Positions 11,916-24,100 of a stretch of DNA of 64,000 bases are shown here, in pieces (the stretch's first letter is position 1; each line of letters opens with the position of its first letter). The DNA is from Motacilla alba alba (Eukaryota > Chordata > Aves > Passeriformes > Motacillidae). A program made the position numbers and the translations under genes. The stretch is from positions 6,101,501-6,165,500 of the forward strand of contig NC_052034.1 in assembly GCF_015832195.1 (NCBI RefSeq), given 5' to 3'. The notes beneath the pieces are model-generated. The model was not told the origin of the DNA, did not search any database, and worked only from the letters and a program-made list of their open reading frames with translations.

Positions 11916-12065
11916 AGGGAAGATATGGATGCTCAAGTGTTCAAGATCGGGTTGGGTGGGGCTTGGAGCAGCCTGGGATGGTGGAAGGTGCCCCTGCCCA
12001 TAGCAGGGGGCTGGAACAACCTGGGCTGGTCCCTTCCAACATAAACTGTTCAAGATTCCGTGATT
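11885..12065 (+). mobile_element. CR1 3' fragment
   Basis: Reads GAGGGTGGTGAGGCCCTAGTTGCCC, then GATATGGATGC, GGGTTGGGTGGGGCTTGGAG, CAGCCTGGGATGGTGGAAGG and GGTCCCTTCCAACATAAACTG. This is the order of blocks in the last 200 bp of CR1. Its left end takes part in the adjacent 128-bp duplication. Confidence 0.85.
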
Positions 12066-14279
12066 TCCCCGGAGAAGGCAGGCAGTGGAACACAGAGAGC
12101 TGAGCTGAGCTCATGGGGCATCTCTCACTACCAGCAGGGATGAGGAACAGGAACAGCAGGTCCCTCTCAGCAGTAAATCCCAGGGACTGGACAGCAAAGT
12201 CACCCCGCAGGAGGACGATGCCCACACCACATCCATCCCTGCTTTGTCTCGCTGGTCCCTGGCAGGAACCAGCAGCAGCTGCTGCAGAGGAAAATGAAAC
12301 GAAATTTCACCTATTATCCTTTGCCTGCAGAGGAATTTCCTCCTAATTCCTGTCACTTTGGGTTTGTCTGCTCAGGGAAATTAATCTGAAATCGAGTGGG
12401 CTGTGAATTCAAAGTGCTGCAGCAATCCCAGCAGAGCTTGGACAGGCGGTTTCCTGAATGGCCAGGCTATTCCCTGGAGCACCAGGCTAAGCCTGGCAAT
12501 TTAACAGAGCCTCCAGCATCAGGTTTTGTAGACATTAGTGTAGGACCTCGAGCCAAAACCCTGTGAGAGGGAGCAGCCATGGGGAAATTAATCCAGCAGC
12601 CTTCCAGCACCACTGCAAGGAAAGGAGCAGGGGGAAGGCAAATATTTGGCTGGTTACCCCAGTGTGTGGATGGATCAGACAGGAGGTGATGCCTCCTTGG
12701 AGGACTCAGTGCTTTGCATACTGATTTGGGGAGCATGCAGAGAAGGGTGTGGGAAAGAACTGCATGGGAAAATAGGGATCCAGCTGGGAAAAATTTAAAA
12801 AAGCACAAGGGACTATGTTAAATCTGGAGAGCGTTAAGGTAAAAATCATGTAAAATATAAAATATTTTTGCAGGCAGCGAGGATTGTGAGGTCTGCATCC
12901 CAGTGAAAACAGGGTCCTTAGGGACAGCAGGGCACTGAGGTTCACCTTTTAGACGCGGGGATCACTGAGGATCCTTACAGCCACCCTCACAACACAGAAC
13001 AGTTGGGGGAAGTTGTGCAGTGGTGTCTGACAGGCTCAGCTGGTCACCAGACCCCTCATTCCTGTTGCCCATGGCTCTGTTAAACCCGTTTCAGGGTGTT
13101 GGAACATCGTGGAATGCAGGACAAGCAATGGAGAGGTGTGAGAAAAGGGAGACTGAGGACCAGCCCTGCGCTTGTACTGCTGAGGTGAGGTACCTCAGCC
13201 ACTCACTGTGCCTGGCAAAACCCTCCAGGGACCCTGAAGCAAAATCAGATCACGAATCCCTGCTCAAAAATAAAAAAATAAATAAATCCAATGCAATTTA
13301 AGACTCTTCCCACAGCTCAGCCACCACCTGGCTGCTTTATCTCCACCACACAGCCCTTCCCTCCACCCAGGAGCTGCACCCAGTTCACCTCTGCTCCCTC
13401 CCACCCTGCAGCCCTTATCAGTAGCACCTTCATCACCCTGGGGCCTCGCCCATCCTCTCTCACCAGCCTGGACTCCTCACGAGGAGCATCCCTTTATCTC
13501 CCAGCCATGCCACGAAGGTCTGCAAGGCTCAATAGAAACCCTTCTTCGCCATCCTCAAATCCCCCTGAAACCTTTTCCTGCTTAGGATCACAGATATTTC
13601 ACACCTGCCCACCCGTGCAACCGCACGGATCGCATGGTCTGCTCCCAGCACGGCTTTATGAAGCATTCCTATCTGCTTTTCAGGGGGAAAAAAACCCCTC
13701 TGCACTGCTCTGCAGTGTCTAATTACAGCCGCGGGAGACAGGAATCCCCAGCACCTGAGTTGTAAATGTGAAGCTTATTGCTTAGGCAGACACATTACAA
13801 GCAGGCTATCAATCACTTCTGGCAATTATTAGTACTTTGTGAGTATTTTGGACTCAAGCATGTGACAGCCTCATCCATCCTGGAGCAGAGAAACCCACGG
13901 GCTGAGCTGGGGGGGGTTGCAGCTCCAGAGGGTTTTCACTGGAGCTGTCGAGGTTATGTGCTTGGCACCGTGCATTTTTGGGATGAAAACCAACTTTATT
14001 CGGGCTCTGTAAAGATGAGTCTCACATGTTTAACCCTGGAAGAAGAGTTTTATTACATCCCTCCATTCCGCCAGTATAAAGTGCTTCTATAACACTTAAA
14101 TAACATGTGTATGTTATTTTTTTTGCTGTAACTACTGACTCCAAACATAATCTTCTTTATTTTATAAACCTTTTGGGGCAGGTGTATCATGGCATGGGTG
14201 AATCAGTGCCGCTGGGAGTAAAGTCCAGGGAGGTTTCAAGTCATTTGATAAGGACTGGTGAACATTTCCTGGTTCAGAA

Positions 14280-14345
14280 GGAATTATGATGATCTTAAGA
14301 GTCTTTTTCAACCTAAATGGTTCTCTGGTTCTGTGGTTCTTTAAT
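14280..14345 (+). mobile_element. Probable decayed CR1 3' tip
   Basis: ATGATGATCTTAAGAGTCTT, TTTCAACCTAAATGG and TTCTCTGGTTCTGTGGTTC resemble the CR1 terminus with heavy divergence. The upstream part cannot be recognised. Confidence 0.5.
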
Positions 14346-14772
14346 CACTGCTGCCGAGGTCTTGGTGGGGGTCCCAGGAAAGGAGAAAACCTGGGAGGGG
14401 TCTGACCTGCCTGTAAGAGAGCATGAAGAAGTGATGCAGCACCTTCCAGGATGCTCCGGGATCAAAGGAATTCCGAAATAAACGCACACATCTTGCAAGG
14501 GTGGTGATGGAGGAGCAGCAGCTGGGAGGGAGCAGCGCCGTGTCCTTGGAGAGATCTGTGGCACACAGGGCTGTGTTCCACCATCCTCACCCCAGACAAG
14601 GAACAGGCATCCCCAGGGCTTCGCTTCGGAGTAACTTGGACGTAAGCTAAACCCTCAGGGTGGTGAGCAGCTGATGAATGCAGGCTGGATCTGGCTCCAG
14701 GGGTCACAGCCACATTCCCACAGGAGCTCCCAGAGGTGTGAAACTGCAGGAGAGGCTGCACCGCTGGTGTGC

Positions 14773-15120
14773 AACACACACACACACACACACACACAAC
14801 ACCATCACACACACACACACACACACACAACACCATCACACACAGGCACACTCACACTCAGAGTGCCCTGCACACACAGAGCATCTCACCCCCTCAGTAC
14901 CACACATGCTTACACTCACATGGACAATATCACCTCACATGGACAGTATCACACTCACACGGACAATGTCACACTCACACGGACAATGTCACACACACAC
15001 GGACAATGTCACACTCACATGGACAATGTCACACTCACACGGACAATGTCACACTCACATGGACAATATCACACACACACACCCCCACACCCTCACACAC
15101 ACTATCCCCCACTATCCCCC
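14773..15120. repeat. (CA)n and about 20-bp CACTCACACGGACAATGT minisatellite
   Basis: Two (AC)n runs near 14,775-14,830 lead into about eight copies of a unit of roughly 20 bp with the core ACACTCACACGGACAATGTC, then more CA repeats and CCCCCACTATCCCCC blocks. G is rare on the plus strand outside the GGAC step of each unit. Confidence 0.92.
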
Positions 15121-15845
15121 ACCCACCAGTTCTCTCTTTCTCACACACTATCACTGCCACTATCACACAATCACTTTTCCATATCTATTCACGCTCCTTG
15201 TGGCACACAATCATTCACACACACTATCACACACTCATTATCATACACTATCACACAGGCACACTCACTATCACACGCACAGTCCCCAACACACGCCCAT
15301 TGTCACTCACTGTCACACACTGTCACTGGCTCTATCACCCAGAATCATACACGCTCATTATCACTATCACACACTCATTACCATGCTCGTTACCACCCTC
15401 GGTCCTTCACACTCACACTCACACTCATTACCACACTCAGTTCAGCATACTCACACTCATTACCACACTCATTACTGCACATTCATACTCTTTATCATAC
15501 TCATTACCATATTCATTATCACACTCATTAGCACACTCGGTCCGGCACATACACTCTCTATCATACTCATTATCATATTCATTATTACACTCATTAACAT
15601 ATTCATTATCACACTCATTACCACACTCGGTTCTGGATACTCACACTCTCTATCACACTCATTTCCATATTCATTATCACACTCATTACCATATTCATTA
15701 TCACACTCGGTCCTGCACACTCACACTCTCTATCACACTCATTACCATATTCATTACCACACTCGGTCCCGCACGCTCACGCTCATTATCACACTCATTA
15801 CCATATCATTATAATCCTCATTACCATATTCATTACCACCCTCGC
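15121..15845. repeat. G-poor CACTCATTACCATATTCATTATCA array next to the DTX2 CpG island
   Basis: About 700 bp of imperfect short units built from CACTCATTA, CATATTCATTA, TATCACA and occasional CACTCGGTCC or ACTCACACTCTCTATCA punctuation. The higher-order spacing is irregular. The array ends abruptly at about 15,845, where GC-rich promoter sequence begins. On the plus strand it is almost free of G and gives histidine/threonine-rich artefact reading frames. Confidence 0.92.
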
Positions 15846-16500
15846 TCCGCGCCGCCTCACGCTCGCCGTTCCTCTCCCTCACGCCTCCACCAATCACGTC
15901 CCTCCCTCCCGGCATGGCCCCGCCCCTGGCCCCGCCCCCGAGCTCGCCCCGCGTTGGTCCGGCGTGCGCACGCGCGGAGGTTCCGTGGCCGCGGGCCGGG
16001 AGCGGCAGCGCCGGGCCCTGCTCGGGGTGAGGGGCCGGGGGCAGCGGCGCCGGGACGGGGAGCTGGGCTGGCTTGGGTTGGGTTTGGCTGCGCTTCGCGG
16101 GGCGGGCACCCGCGGGCGGGCACCCCCGGCACGCCGTTCCCTGTGCCGCGCAGCCCGGGCCGTTCGCGAGGGGCCGCCCGGGCCGTTGCGGCCGCTCCGG
16201 CCCCGGTCTGCCTGGCGTCCCGTCGGCCCGCGGGCACGGGCGTCGTTCCCCTCGCACCGGGCCCCCGGCCCGCCGCAGCTTCCGGAGCGGTCGGTGTCGC
16301 CCGGACAGCCCGGGGGTGCCCGTGGTACCGGGCCGGTGGGAGCACAGGAGGCTGCGGGGGGTGGCGGGTGCCGCCCGGGACGGGGGGAGCTCCCTGAGGG
16401 GCGGGTGGCCCCCGCCGGGCCGGCCCCGGGCCGCCGGCTCCTCAGGCGGGACCCGGCTCGGCCGTTCCGGAGCTCCAGGAGCTCCTGCCCCGAGCTGGAG
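15845..16500 (+). promoter_or_regulatory. DTX2: DTX2 CpG-island promoter
   Basis: A dense CpG island begins sharply after the repeat array. It contains a CCAAT box (15,890-15,894), two GC boxes (GGCCCCGCCCC near 15,917-15,927 and 15,929-15,940), and a palindromic NRF1-type site TGCGCACGCGCG at 15,965-15,976. No TATA box is seen. It lies 4.3-4.9 kb upstream of the DTX2 start codon, so a spliced non-coding first exon is expected. SSC4D is too far away to make this a compact bidirectional promoter. Confidence 0.75.
15977..16026 (+). other. DTX2: Possible DTX2 non-coding exon 1 (approximate)
   Basis: Downstream of the NRF1 site the sequence runs to a donor-like GCTCGG/GGTGAGGG, with GT at 16,027. 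This fits a short untranslated first exon that splices to 20,726. The left edge is not determinable and the donor is one of several GT sites in the island. Confidence 0.3.
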
Positions 16501-19500
16501 CCGTGGGGGAGCTGGAGGAGCCCTCCAGGTGGTGCCAGGCTCTCACCTCGCAGAGCAGTGATTTCCCCCAAATAAATAACCTGCCTGGGTGCCCAGGAGG
16601 ACCCAGGAGCGGTCGGGTTGGACGCAAAGTGCGGTGAGATCCCGTGTCCAGGTGGGATCCCGTGTCTGGGTGTAGCTGCCCTCCTCTCGCTGCCTCAGTT
16701 CTTCAGTTCTCCCGTGCCCGAAACCAGCCCTCGGCTGAACTGACAGGCAAGCGCTTTGTTCCGCCTCAGTTGCCGTCTGTATTTTCCCCCTCTGAGGGGA
16801 ACTTGCTTAAAAGCTTGTTTTGAATGGAAGCAGTCCAGGTTTGGAGCAGCCGGGTTATTTCTTCTGCTTTGGCTGTCAACCCAGCCACCTTGTGCCGTGA
16901 GGACCAGCAGAGGCTGGGAGAGGGCAGGGCTGGGATGGATCTGCGTGCTGGGAGTTATTACTGTGACCCTTCCCTGCTGCCGAGCTCAGTTCTTTCTCTT
17001 GGGTTGGTGCTAATCGGTGCTGGGTGCCCGTGTAAGGAAAGCTGTGTTTGGGTATGGATTACCTGGCAACAGCTTCCAACCCCGTTGCATCGGGTTTTGC
17101 TGTGCCCAGAGGTGCAGCTCAGCTGGTGTGGGGGCCTGGTTTGGGGTCGGAGGAGGGCACGGGGCACCTGTCATGCTGCTGCAGTCATGCCCCTGCACAG
17201 GGTCACGTTTTACTGCAGCCCTGGGGCCTCCCTGTGCTTTATGTGCTCCCCTAATCCCTGTGTAATCTCTTCCCATGGGATCTTTGGTACCCTCCTAATT
17301 CTGTCTTTCAAAGTGGTGATGCTTAGCGATCCCTCCTGGGCACTCTCTCTTCTGAACAACCTGATGAAAAGTCTCTTATTTTACCAGTCTGATGGTTTTT
17401 ATTTTTAATTCAGCCCAGCTCAAGAGCTCCCAAGGCTCCTTTTCTTTTCCAGGTACAAGCTCGCATTTTGTCATAACTTTTATCAGCACTGGCAATTCAA
17501 GTTCAGAAACTTAACAAAAGGAGTTGGCATTTTTAGAAATCATCTCAGACCCATGAATTTTAAGATCCCACATTTAAAGCGAAAGAAAATTCGGCTTTCT
17601 GGAAGTAGAACAGAGAATTAAATACAGCTTTCAAAGGTTTCAATTCCCGTTCTCCAGCTTTCTCACCACCATTTGCTGGAGTTTGAGGAGCAGGGAGCAA
17701 AGCTGCTGGAAAACACATCTGAAATGCACTCAGTTTTTTTCCTGTCCAAGTCCCCAATTAAAGCCATGTGGACAAATGTTTCAGAGGTTGTGCTGGGCGT
17801 AAAGTTCCAACCAAACAAATCCATGCTCAAGCTCTGAGCCAGTGTTACCAAATACCTTCAAAGTGAAGGGCATCTGGCTGGAATATTTAAGTCTGCACTT
17901 GAATTAGCCAGGGTTTTGTTTTCACTGGAGGAAGGGTGGCCCAGAGAATTTCTGACTGGAGCCACGACTGTTTGGTGAATAAGAGCTTTTAGGGTTGATG
18001 TGAATTTCAGCTTTTCAAGGTATTTGTAAAGCTTGAGGTGAAGTGTTCTCGTCCATGGGATTTGAGTGAAGATGTCAGCTGGGATGTGTAACACATCCCA
18101 AACCACGTCCCACTCTTCCCCAAACCCTTTCTGCTGTGGTGCAGTGCTGAGCTCTGTACAAGCAGCTCCAGCATTGAACTTCTCAGCTTTTACTATTTGT
18201 GTGCTGCTGAATTCTCAAAGAGAAATCAGGAACTGCAACTTTAGGCCTTTTCTTTGTTATTTGCCATAACTCCAGGACTTGTGTAATTCTGGCTCACTGA
18301 TGCTCTCCCGCATTCCTCATTTCCCAATCCATGCAAACAGCTGCTGGCTGCAGCAGCTTTCAGCAAGACCTGGCAGGAGGCTGAAATACGCCCCTCACTC
18401 CTCCTTGGGAGCAGCAGTCCCAGCACAGGAAATATTTTTCCACTCTGATGGGGAAGTGGATGTCGGAGCACGCGACACTCACGCGCAGCCAGCCCGGGCA
18501 CCTTCACGTGTGGCCCAGGATTCACAGCCCCGCTGCCACCCCGGGGTGAGGGACAGGCTGCTGTCACCCAGCCGTTACCCCAGCGAGTGTGAGGTGGCAC
18601 GGGAAGGAGGTGGCTTTTCTGCTTGTTTGCATTTCCTGCTGCTGTTTCAGAAAGGAAGGAAAACGAGCCGCTGACTCCCTCCTCACAGCCTCCCTCCTCT
18701 CTGCTCTGCGTGTGGCTGCAGATGAATGTTTGGTAACAACTCTGGGGGGGAAAACGGGGTTGGTTCTGTATGTGGGGTTCAGAGCACCCAGTGCAGGTGG
18801 GTGGGACAGAAAATGCCACAGCCTGGCTTTTGCTCTGAGTTGAGCACGGACGATGCTGGTGGTCCTTGAGCTGGAAAAGTGTTGGTGTGAAACCTGCCAT
18901 AAAAAGAAGTGGCAGAGGCAGGTGTTGGATTTGATACCTTAAGTCTTAATTTGCTGTTTTGAGCAGTGAAATAACTGTCCTTGGTGTGTTAGGCGAGAAT
19001 GGATCACAAGGAAAAGATTAACAGCAGAGACCAGGGTAGGATCTTGGTGATCTTGGTTTGTCACCCAGACCAGTTGAGCTGGGGGTGTTGTATAAAAATC
19101 TCAGAGCAGCTCATAAACTGATTTACACTGAATTCCTGGGGAAACTGTTGCCTTCCTCTTAGAAATGCAGACGTGTGGGTGTGTCTGTTCTGTGCTCACT
19201 CTCCTCTGTCTTTTTTAAGCTATCAAGCCACACGGGCATGATGGATGGGACGCTCGGTGGAGCGTAGGATCTTCCCCCATCCGGCTGGGATGTCATTCTC
19301 TGTGCAGATGGCATCCTCCAGTAGAAGCCACCCACTGCTGCTCTGCCTCTTGGGAGACCTGAACTTTTCCATTGGATGGGAAGGAAGCTCCCAGCTCCTT
19401 GCTGGCTGCTGGGAGTTAAGCGAGCAATCGATGACGTGAGACCTCAGAAGGGAGAAGGCGAATTTATTTTAAAACAAAATGAGTTTCACTCATTCACAGC

Positions 19501-20725
19501 CAAATCCACCTACACCACCAAATCCCCTACAATGTGGGGATCTCCTAATGGTTGTCCAGCATTTGGACAGATGTGTGTGCAGATAGTTTGGACAGGATTC
19601 CTTGGAATGACACAACAGGCAAGGAATGTCAAATATCAGACTTCTGGTGTCTCTCGGTGATCATGTGATGCCTTTGGATCTGTTCTTTTTACATCCCTCG
19701 GGGGCTGAGAGTGGTGATCTCTTCTTGTTGGAATTTATTCACTGTCCTTTGTGTCTTTGTCTGATCTTTGGGCTCCTACCCTTTCTCTATTCTTCTCCAA
19801 ATCATCTCTTAAGGGCTTGAGTCTCTAGTGCTGATTGTCGTTTCAAGATGTTCATTTTTTTTCAACCTGAGAAGCTGCAAAATAGGTGTGCTTTGATCTT
19901 GAGGACTTACTAAATCAGTGCCCTCAGCACAGGCAGTTGATTATGCCCTGGTTCTCTTGTACACCTTCCCATCTGTTTTTTGCTGGGATCACACTGAACT
20001 GAAGAAGAGCATGTACTGTGATTTGCAAACTGTGCACTAAGAGTTGTCTTCTGGCTTTGTTTGCATGTGTAATGCTGCACAGGAGTCACAGGACTGATCC
20101 TGAGCCAAAACTAAGTGGTCAGAAGCCTGAATGGAGCTGATGATGTAGCCCTGGAGCTCAGATCAGTGTGAAGAGTTTGGGAACCATTTGTGTAACTCAG
20201 TCATTTCTGTGAATGAGTGTTTGGCCAGCATTTGGCAGCTCACATCGGGGTGGTCAGTGTGATGCTGCCAGGAGGGGCAGTGCTGATCATGGGGAAGGGG
20301 CAGAATGGCAGCTTGCCTTGGCACACTGCTGGCTAGTGAGTGTCTGTCTGAGCTCATGCCAAGGCTTACAGGTCTGCCTGACACAGATCAGCAGTGGCTC
20401 CGGGATGGTTTGGTTCAGATCTGTGGTGACTCAGGTGGTGTTTGGTGCCACAAACCATAGGAAACAGTCTCCCCGAAGAGTGTTTGGCCTCAATTAGCAG
20501 AAGTTGCCAGCACTGGCAGGCAGTGAGTGCTGGTATCTCACTCGCCCTCAGCCAGAGGGTTTTGAGGCCAGTCTGCTTCTCTGGAGTCTCCTAAATCCAT
20601 AGTGAACATCCTCTGTGGAAGTCAGAGCTTGTTTCCCTCTCAGATGCCTTGTGTGATGTGGATGTGGGGTGGGGCGATTCGGGACATCATTCTCAGCTCC
20701 TTGTGCTCTCTGTTTCTTGTTGCAG
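16501..20725 (+). other. DTX2: DTX2 first intron (5'UTR intron)
   Basis: No coding exon is recognised between the CpG island and the 5'UTR acceptor at 20,726. The sequence is ordinary mixed-composition intron with no large repeat. Confidence 0.5.
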
Positions 20726-21109
20726 GTCCCCAGGAGAAAATGGTGTAAGGCCAGCTCAGCTGCCACTTCCAGCCGCAGCGTGCCCGGAGCTCAGGGAGGA
20801 GCATGGCGGCAGCTCAGGGAGCGGGAAGCAGCTCAGCCGGGCCGTCCGGCCCGCCCGGCTCTGCCCCGGGGCACGGCAGCGGCTCCACGGCGGTGGCAGT
20901 GTGGGAATGGCAGGAAGAATTTGGCAGGTGGAGGCCGTACCGAGGCAATGTCTGCAGCTACATTGAGCAGGTGATCCAGGCCTCTCAGCAGAAGGGCCGG
21001 CGCTCGGGGTCGGGGCTGGTCAGCAGCATCCCTTTGGGACACGCGGATCCCGCCTTGGCTCCCTATGTCATCGACATTCCAAGCTTGACACAATTCCGGC
21101 AGGATACAG
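20726..21109 (+). CDS. DTX2: DTX2 exon with start codon, WWE domain 1 (5'UTR 20726-20802)
   Basis: The acceptor TTCTTGTTGCAG precedes 20,726 and the donor ATACAG/GTAAGG follows 21,109. The start ATG at 20,803 has a good context (A at -3, G at +4). The first 29 residues are Ala/Gly/Ser/Pro-rich, then [14 protein letters not shown] begins WWE1 and [17 protein letters not shown] ends the exon in phase 1. A minimal upstream reading frame (ATG GTG TAA, 20,740-20,748) lies in the 5'UTR part of this exon. Confidence 0.93.
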
Positions 21110-24100
21110 GTAAGGGAGCTTCCCCACCCATTCTGCTGGTGTGTGTGGGGACAAGCAGGGCCTTGTTCTGTAAGAGCCTTGCAAAGCTCTGCTGTTTGCT
21201 ACCATGCTGAGCAGCTCTGTGAGCACATCTGCTGCTCTCCTAATGCTGTCTGCTCTCCAACATGGAAAAATCTGTGGAGCTGGGTGCAGGCAGGCAGCCG
21301 TGATCTCTTCATGAGCATCGTCATGGGACTCCTGGAGCTCCCAGCCTGTGAGCCAGAGCTCTCAGAGCTGGAAACTTCCCTTCCCTCCCAATCCATTCAA
21401 GATCACTTGCGTAAAAAAGGCCTTTTTACGATTCCAACCCTCCTGCTTGAATCCCTTGCTCCCTCTGGAGTTGGAGTGCCAGCTGCTTTGCCTTGGCATG
21501 CAGCCCTGCTCAAGCTGCTTGTGAGTGCCTGCGGCCCCCGCGCGACACCAAAACGCTGCAGCAGAATATTCCCTCCACTTGTGCTGGGTGAGCCTGGCTC
21601 GCTTCCTCCCAGCAAGAAAGGGCAGGATGGGCTCAAGAGCAGAATGGAGACCTGGTTTTCATTCTGCTGTCTCCTGGGGTCACTGGGAGTAGCAGCTCAG
21701 AATTTGCAGAGATGAGTCCTGCCCTTTTTGCTCCAGATGTGCTGAGCAGCTGGAGCTTAGTAAAAGGGCAAGGATGGAATGCATGCACTTCATCCCTGGA
21801 AAATTCAGGGAGATCCCAAATTACACACCCCAAATGAATGGCTGCTTTGGAGAATTTTCCATCCATCAGTTTCCCCTTTGTCAGTGTCTCTCCCATCACT
21901 CCAGGACGCAGTTGAGCATCGTGCCAAGCTTTAAAGAGGGGCATGTGCTGGTTTCTTGCCAGTTGAAACAGTAAATGAGCAATATTTTGAATCAACTGCA
22001 CGATCAGCCAATTCCGGCAGGAAAGGGAAGTGGTTGGAGCAAATGTGAGTGGTCATCACAGCTGCATCCGTGTTTTTATTCTGACTTGGTGACCTTAGGC
22101 TGACTTTATCTAGTGGTGTCCTGGGTGAGGAGCTTTCTAAGCTGGATGCCCTGGCAGGTGTGCTCAGCTTGTCCTGTTCAAACATCTGGATGGCCAGCTG
22201 AGGCTGTGGCTTGGAGTGGAACAGTCTGGACCACCAGAGCTGGCACCAGCAGCTGTTTCTCTCCTGGTTTTTTCATGCCAAACTTGTGAAGGAGCCTTCC
22301 AGCCTCTGGCCCTTTCAGCCAGTGCTCCAGCCTGTGGGCAGCAGTCCTAAGCTGTCTGGTGAAGGTGAGCAGAGAGCCTGTGGGGCGGGTGAAACATGTC
22401 CCAGTGCTTAGAGGGTTTGTAGCTCTTCAGGTCCTTGTGAAAGATCTCGAAACACTCAGTGAATATTGTCCATTGCAGGGTGGTTTGGAGCTGTTCTTCT
22501 CTGGGGGACAGTCCAGTTCAGTTCTGGAAATGATGTTGGCTGGTATGATCTCATCTTTCCTCGGTCTAGATCTGAGTTTGGGTTGTTAAGAACCAAAAGG
22601 CTGATTCTGCTCCACAGCTCTCCTGCAGTGTTTCCCATTGATCCAAAGGGATGCTGAGCAGTGCTGTGAACCTCCCTCCACAAATACCTGTGTGCTCTGC
22701 AACGTGACTGCTGGAAAAGCTCTCATATCCCCTTGCCATGGCCCAGTTCTAAGCAAAGCTTTTTCTCCCTGCAAGGCTCTGCCTTAAACGTGAACCTTTC
22801 TGAGCGAGCCGCCAGCTGAACTTTGTCATGTGCTGGAGAAAAGAATCTCTACAGGAAACATCCCCATGAAAAATCTTTAAACAGTGCAAAAAATAGGCTG
22901 TTGTATTCTGCTCATTAGCTATTAGACAGATAAATAGGCTCTTCAAAGGAAGCCAGGGAGAATAACAGGAAGCCAGTGTTAACGGGAGCAGCGTCCCCAG
23001 CAGCAGGGAATGACAGCTGTGCGGGGGGATCTTGTGGGCAGGATTAGCTGTGGGCTTCAGCTGCTGCTCAAGGCAGATTAGCTAGGAGTGAGTGCAGGGG
23101 AGCAGCAGGAGTTGTCCTCTCACCACAGCTGTTTGCCCACCCTGGGGAGGAATGCCAGTTTCCCTGCCAGCCTGGGGGAAGGGAGATGTTTTCCAAGCGC
23201 ATTGCCTTGGTCTTGTTATTGACTCCTAAAAAATCTTCTTTCTACTGCTGTTTGAGGGTGTTTAAAACACACGTTGCTTGCAAGTCCTACAGTCCTCTTT
23301 ATGCTGCTTTTAGCTTCTGAGCTGCCAATGGAGCAGGGGAAGCCTTGCTAATCTCCTGAGATATGTCCCACTGGACACCTTGCCTTACCTGTAGTAGTCC
23401 CCTTTCTCTGGGAGCAGGTTGCCTGCACTAAATGCATGTCTCACCATCTCATTCCCAGTCCAGTCTCATCCCTAGTTCTCCTCCTGCTCAGGGGTTCATT
23501 CCTGAACTTATCCACCTTTTGAGGCTGTTCGTGTTTCTGAAACTTGGCAGGACTTGCTGGATAGGAGAAGTCATTGCTAGAGTCTGCTTTTGGCTGTTTA
23601 GTCTGCTTTTCCACTAAAACATCAATTCCAGGCTGGGCAGGTCATCTTGGTTCTACTGATAGTTTCTGCCAGAGGGAGGTCTGGTCCCACAGGAACCCTG
23701 AGCTCCATGGCTGAGCTGTTGGGGATGTTGCTGCGTTTGACTGGCTGCTAGCAGTGTTTCAAGTGTGCTGGTGAGATGCTGTTTGTTGGCTGGTGTCACT
23801 GGAGAGTCCTGCTCTGCAGTAAGCAGGATGTTTGGTGCTGCTCTGGAGCAGAAACACAAGTCCTGGCATTCCTTGGTCTGGCACATTGTGCCTTGGAGAG
23901 AGCCTTAGCCTTTGTGTCAGCTCTGGAGCTCCAGCAGTGCTAAGGAAACAGAGTTCTCACAATTATTGGGTACAATAACAGCAGCGTGATCCCCGTGCCA
24001 GCATGCAGGCAGGCAGAGCCTGAACACAGCAGCAGTTGGATTTTGGCAGTGTGGAGTCCCACGTGGGCTGTCCTCCCTCTTCTTTAGGATGTGCTTGTTG

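Larger units (their letters stand above)
5081..15840. other. Intergenic spacer between divergent SSC4D and DTX2
   Basis: About 10.8 kb with no recognisable protein-coding exon on either strand. It holds CR1 pieces, simple repeats, a 128-bp tandem duplication and a large G-poor array at its right end. GC- and CpG-rich patches near 5,440-5,560, 6,170-6,390, 10,330-10,480 and 11,280-11,480 could hold the SSC4D promoter or non-coding first exon, but nothing fixes which. No ZP-domain coding sequence (ZP3) is visible here, although human ZP3 lies between these two genes. Confidence 0.6.

Noticed and set aside
15900..15976. Bidirectional promoter for SSC4D and DTX2
   Set aside because: The genes are divergent, but the first SSC4D exon seen is about 10.8 kb away across repeats, so a shared core promoter is not supported.
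14769..16397. A 542-codon open frame across the CA/CATTA repeats into the CpG island
   Set aside because: Its first two thirds are translated simple repeats (His/Thr/Ser), and the rest is GC-rich promoter sequence. It has no domain or splice logic.
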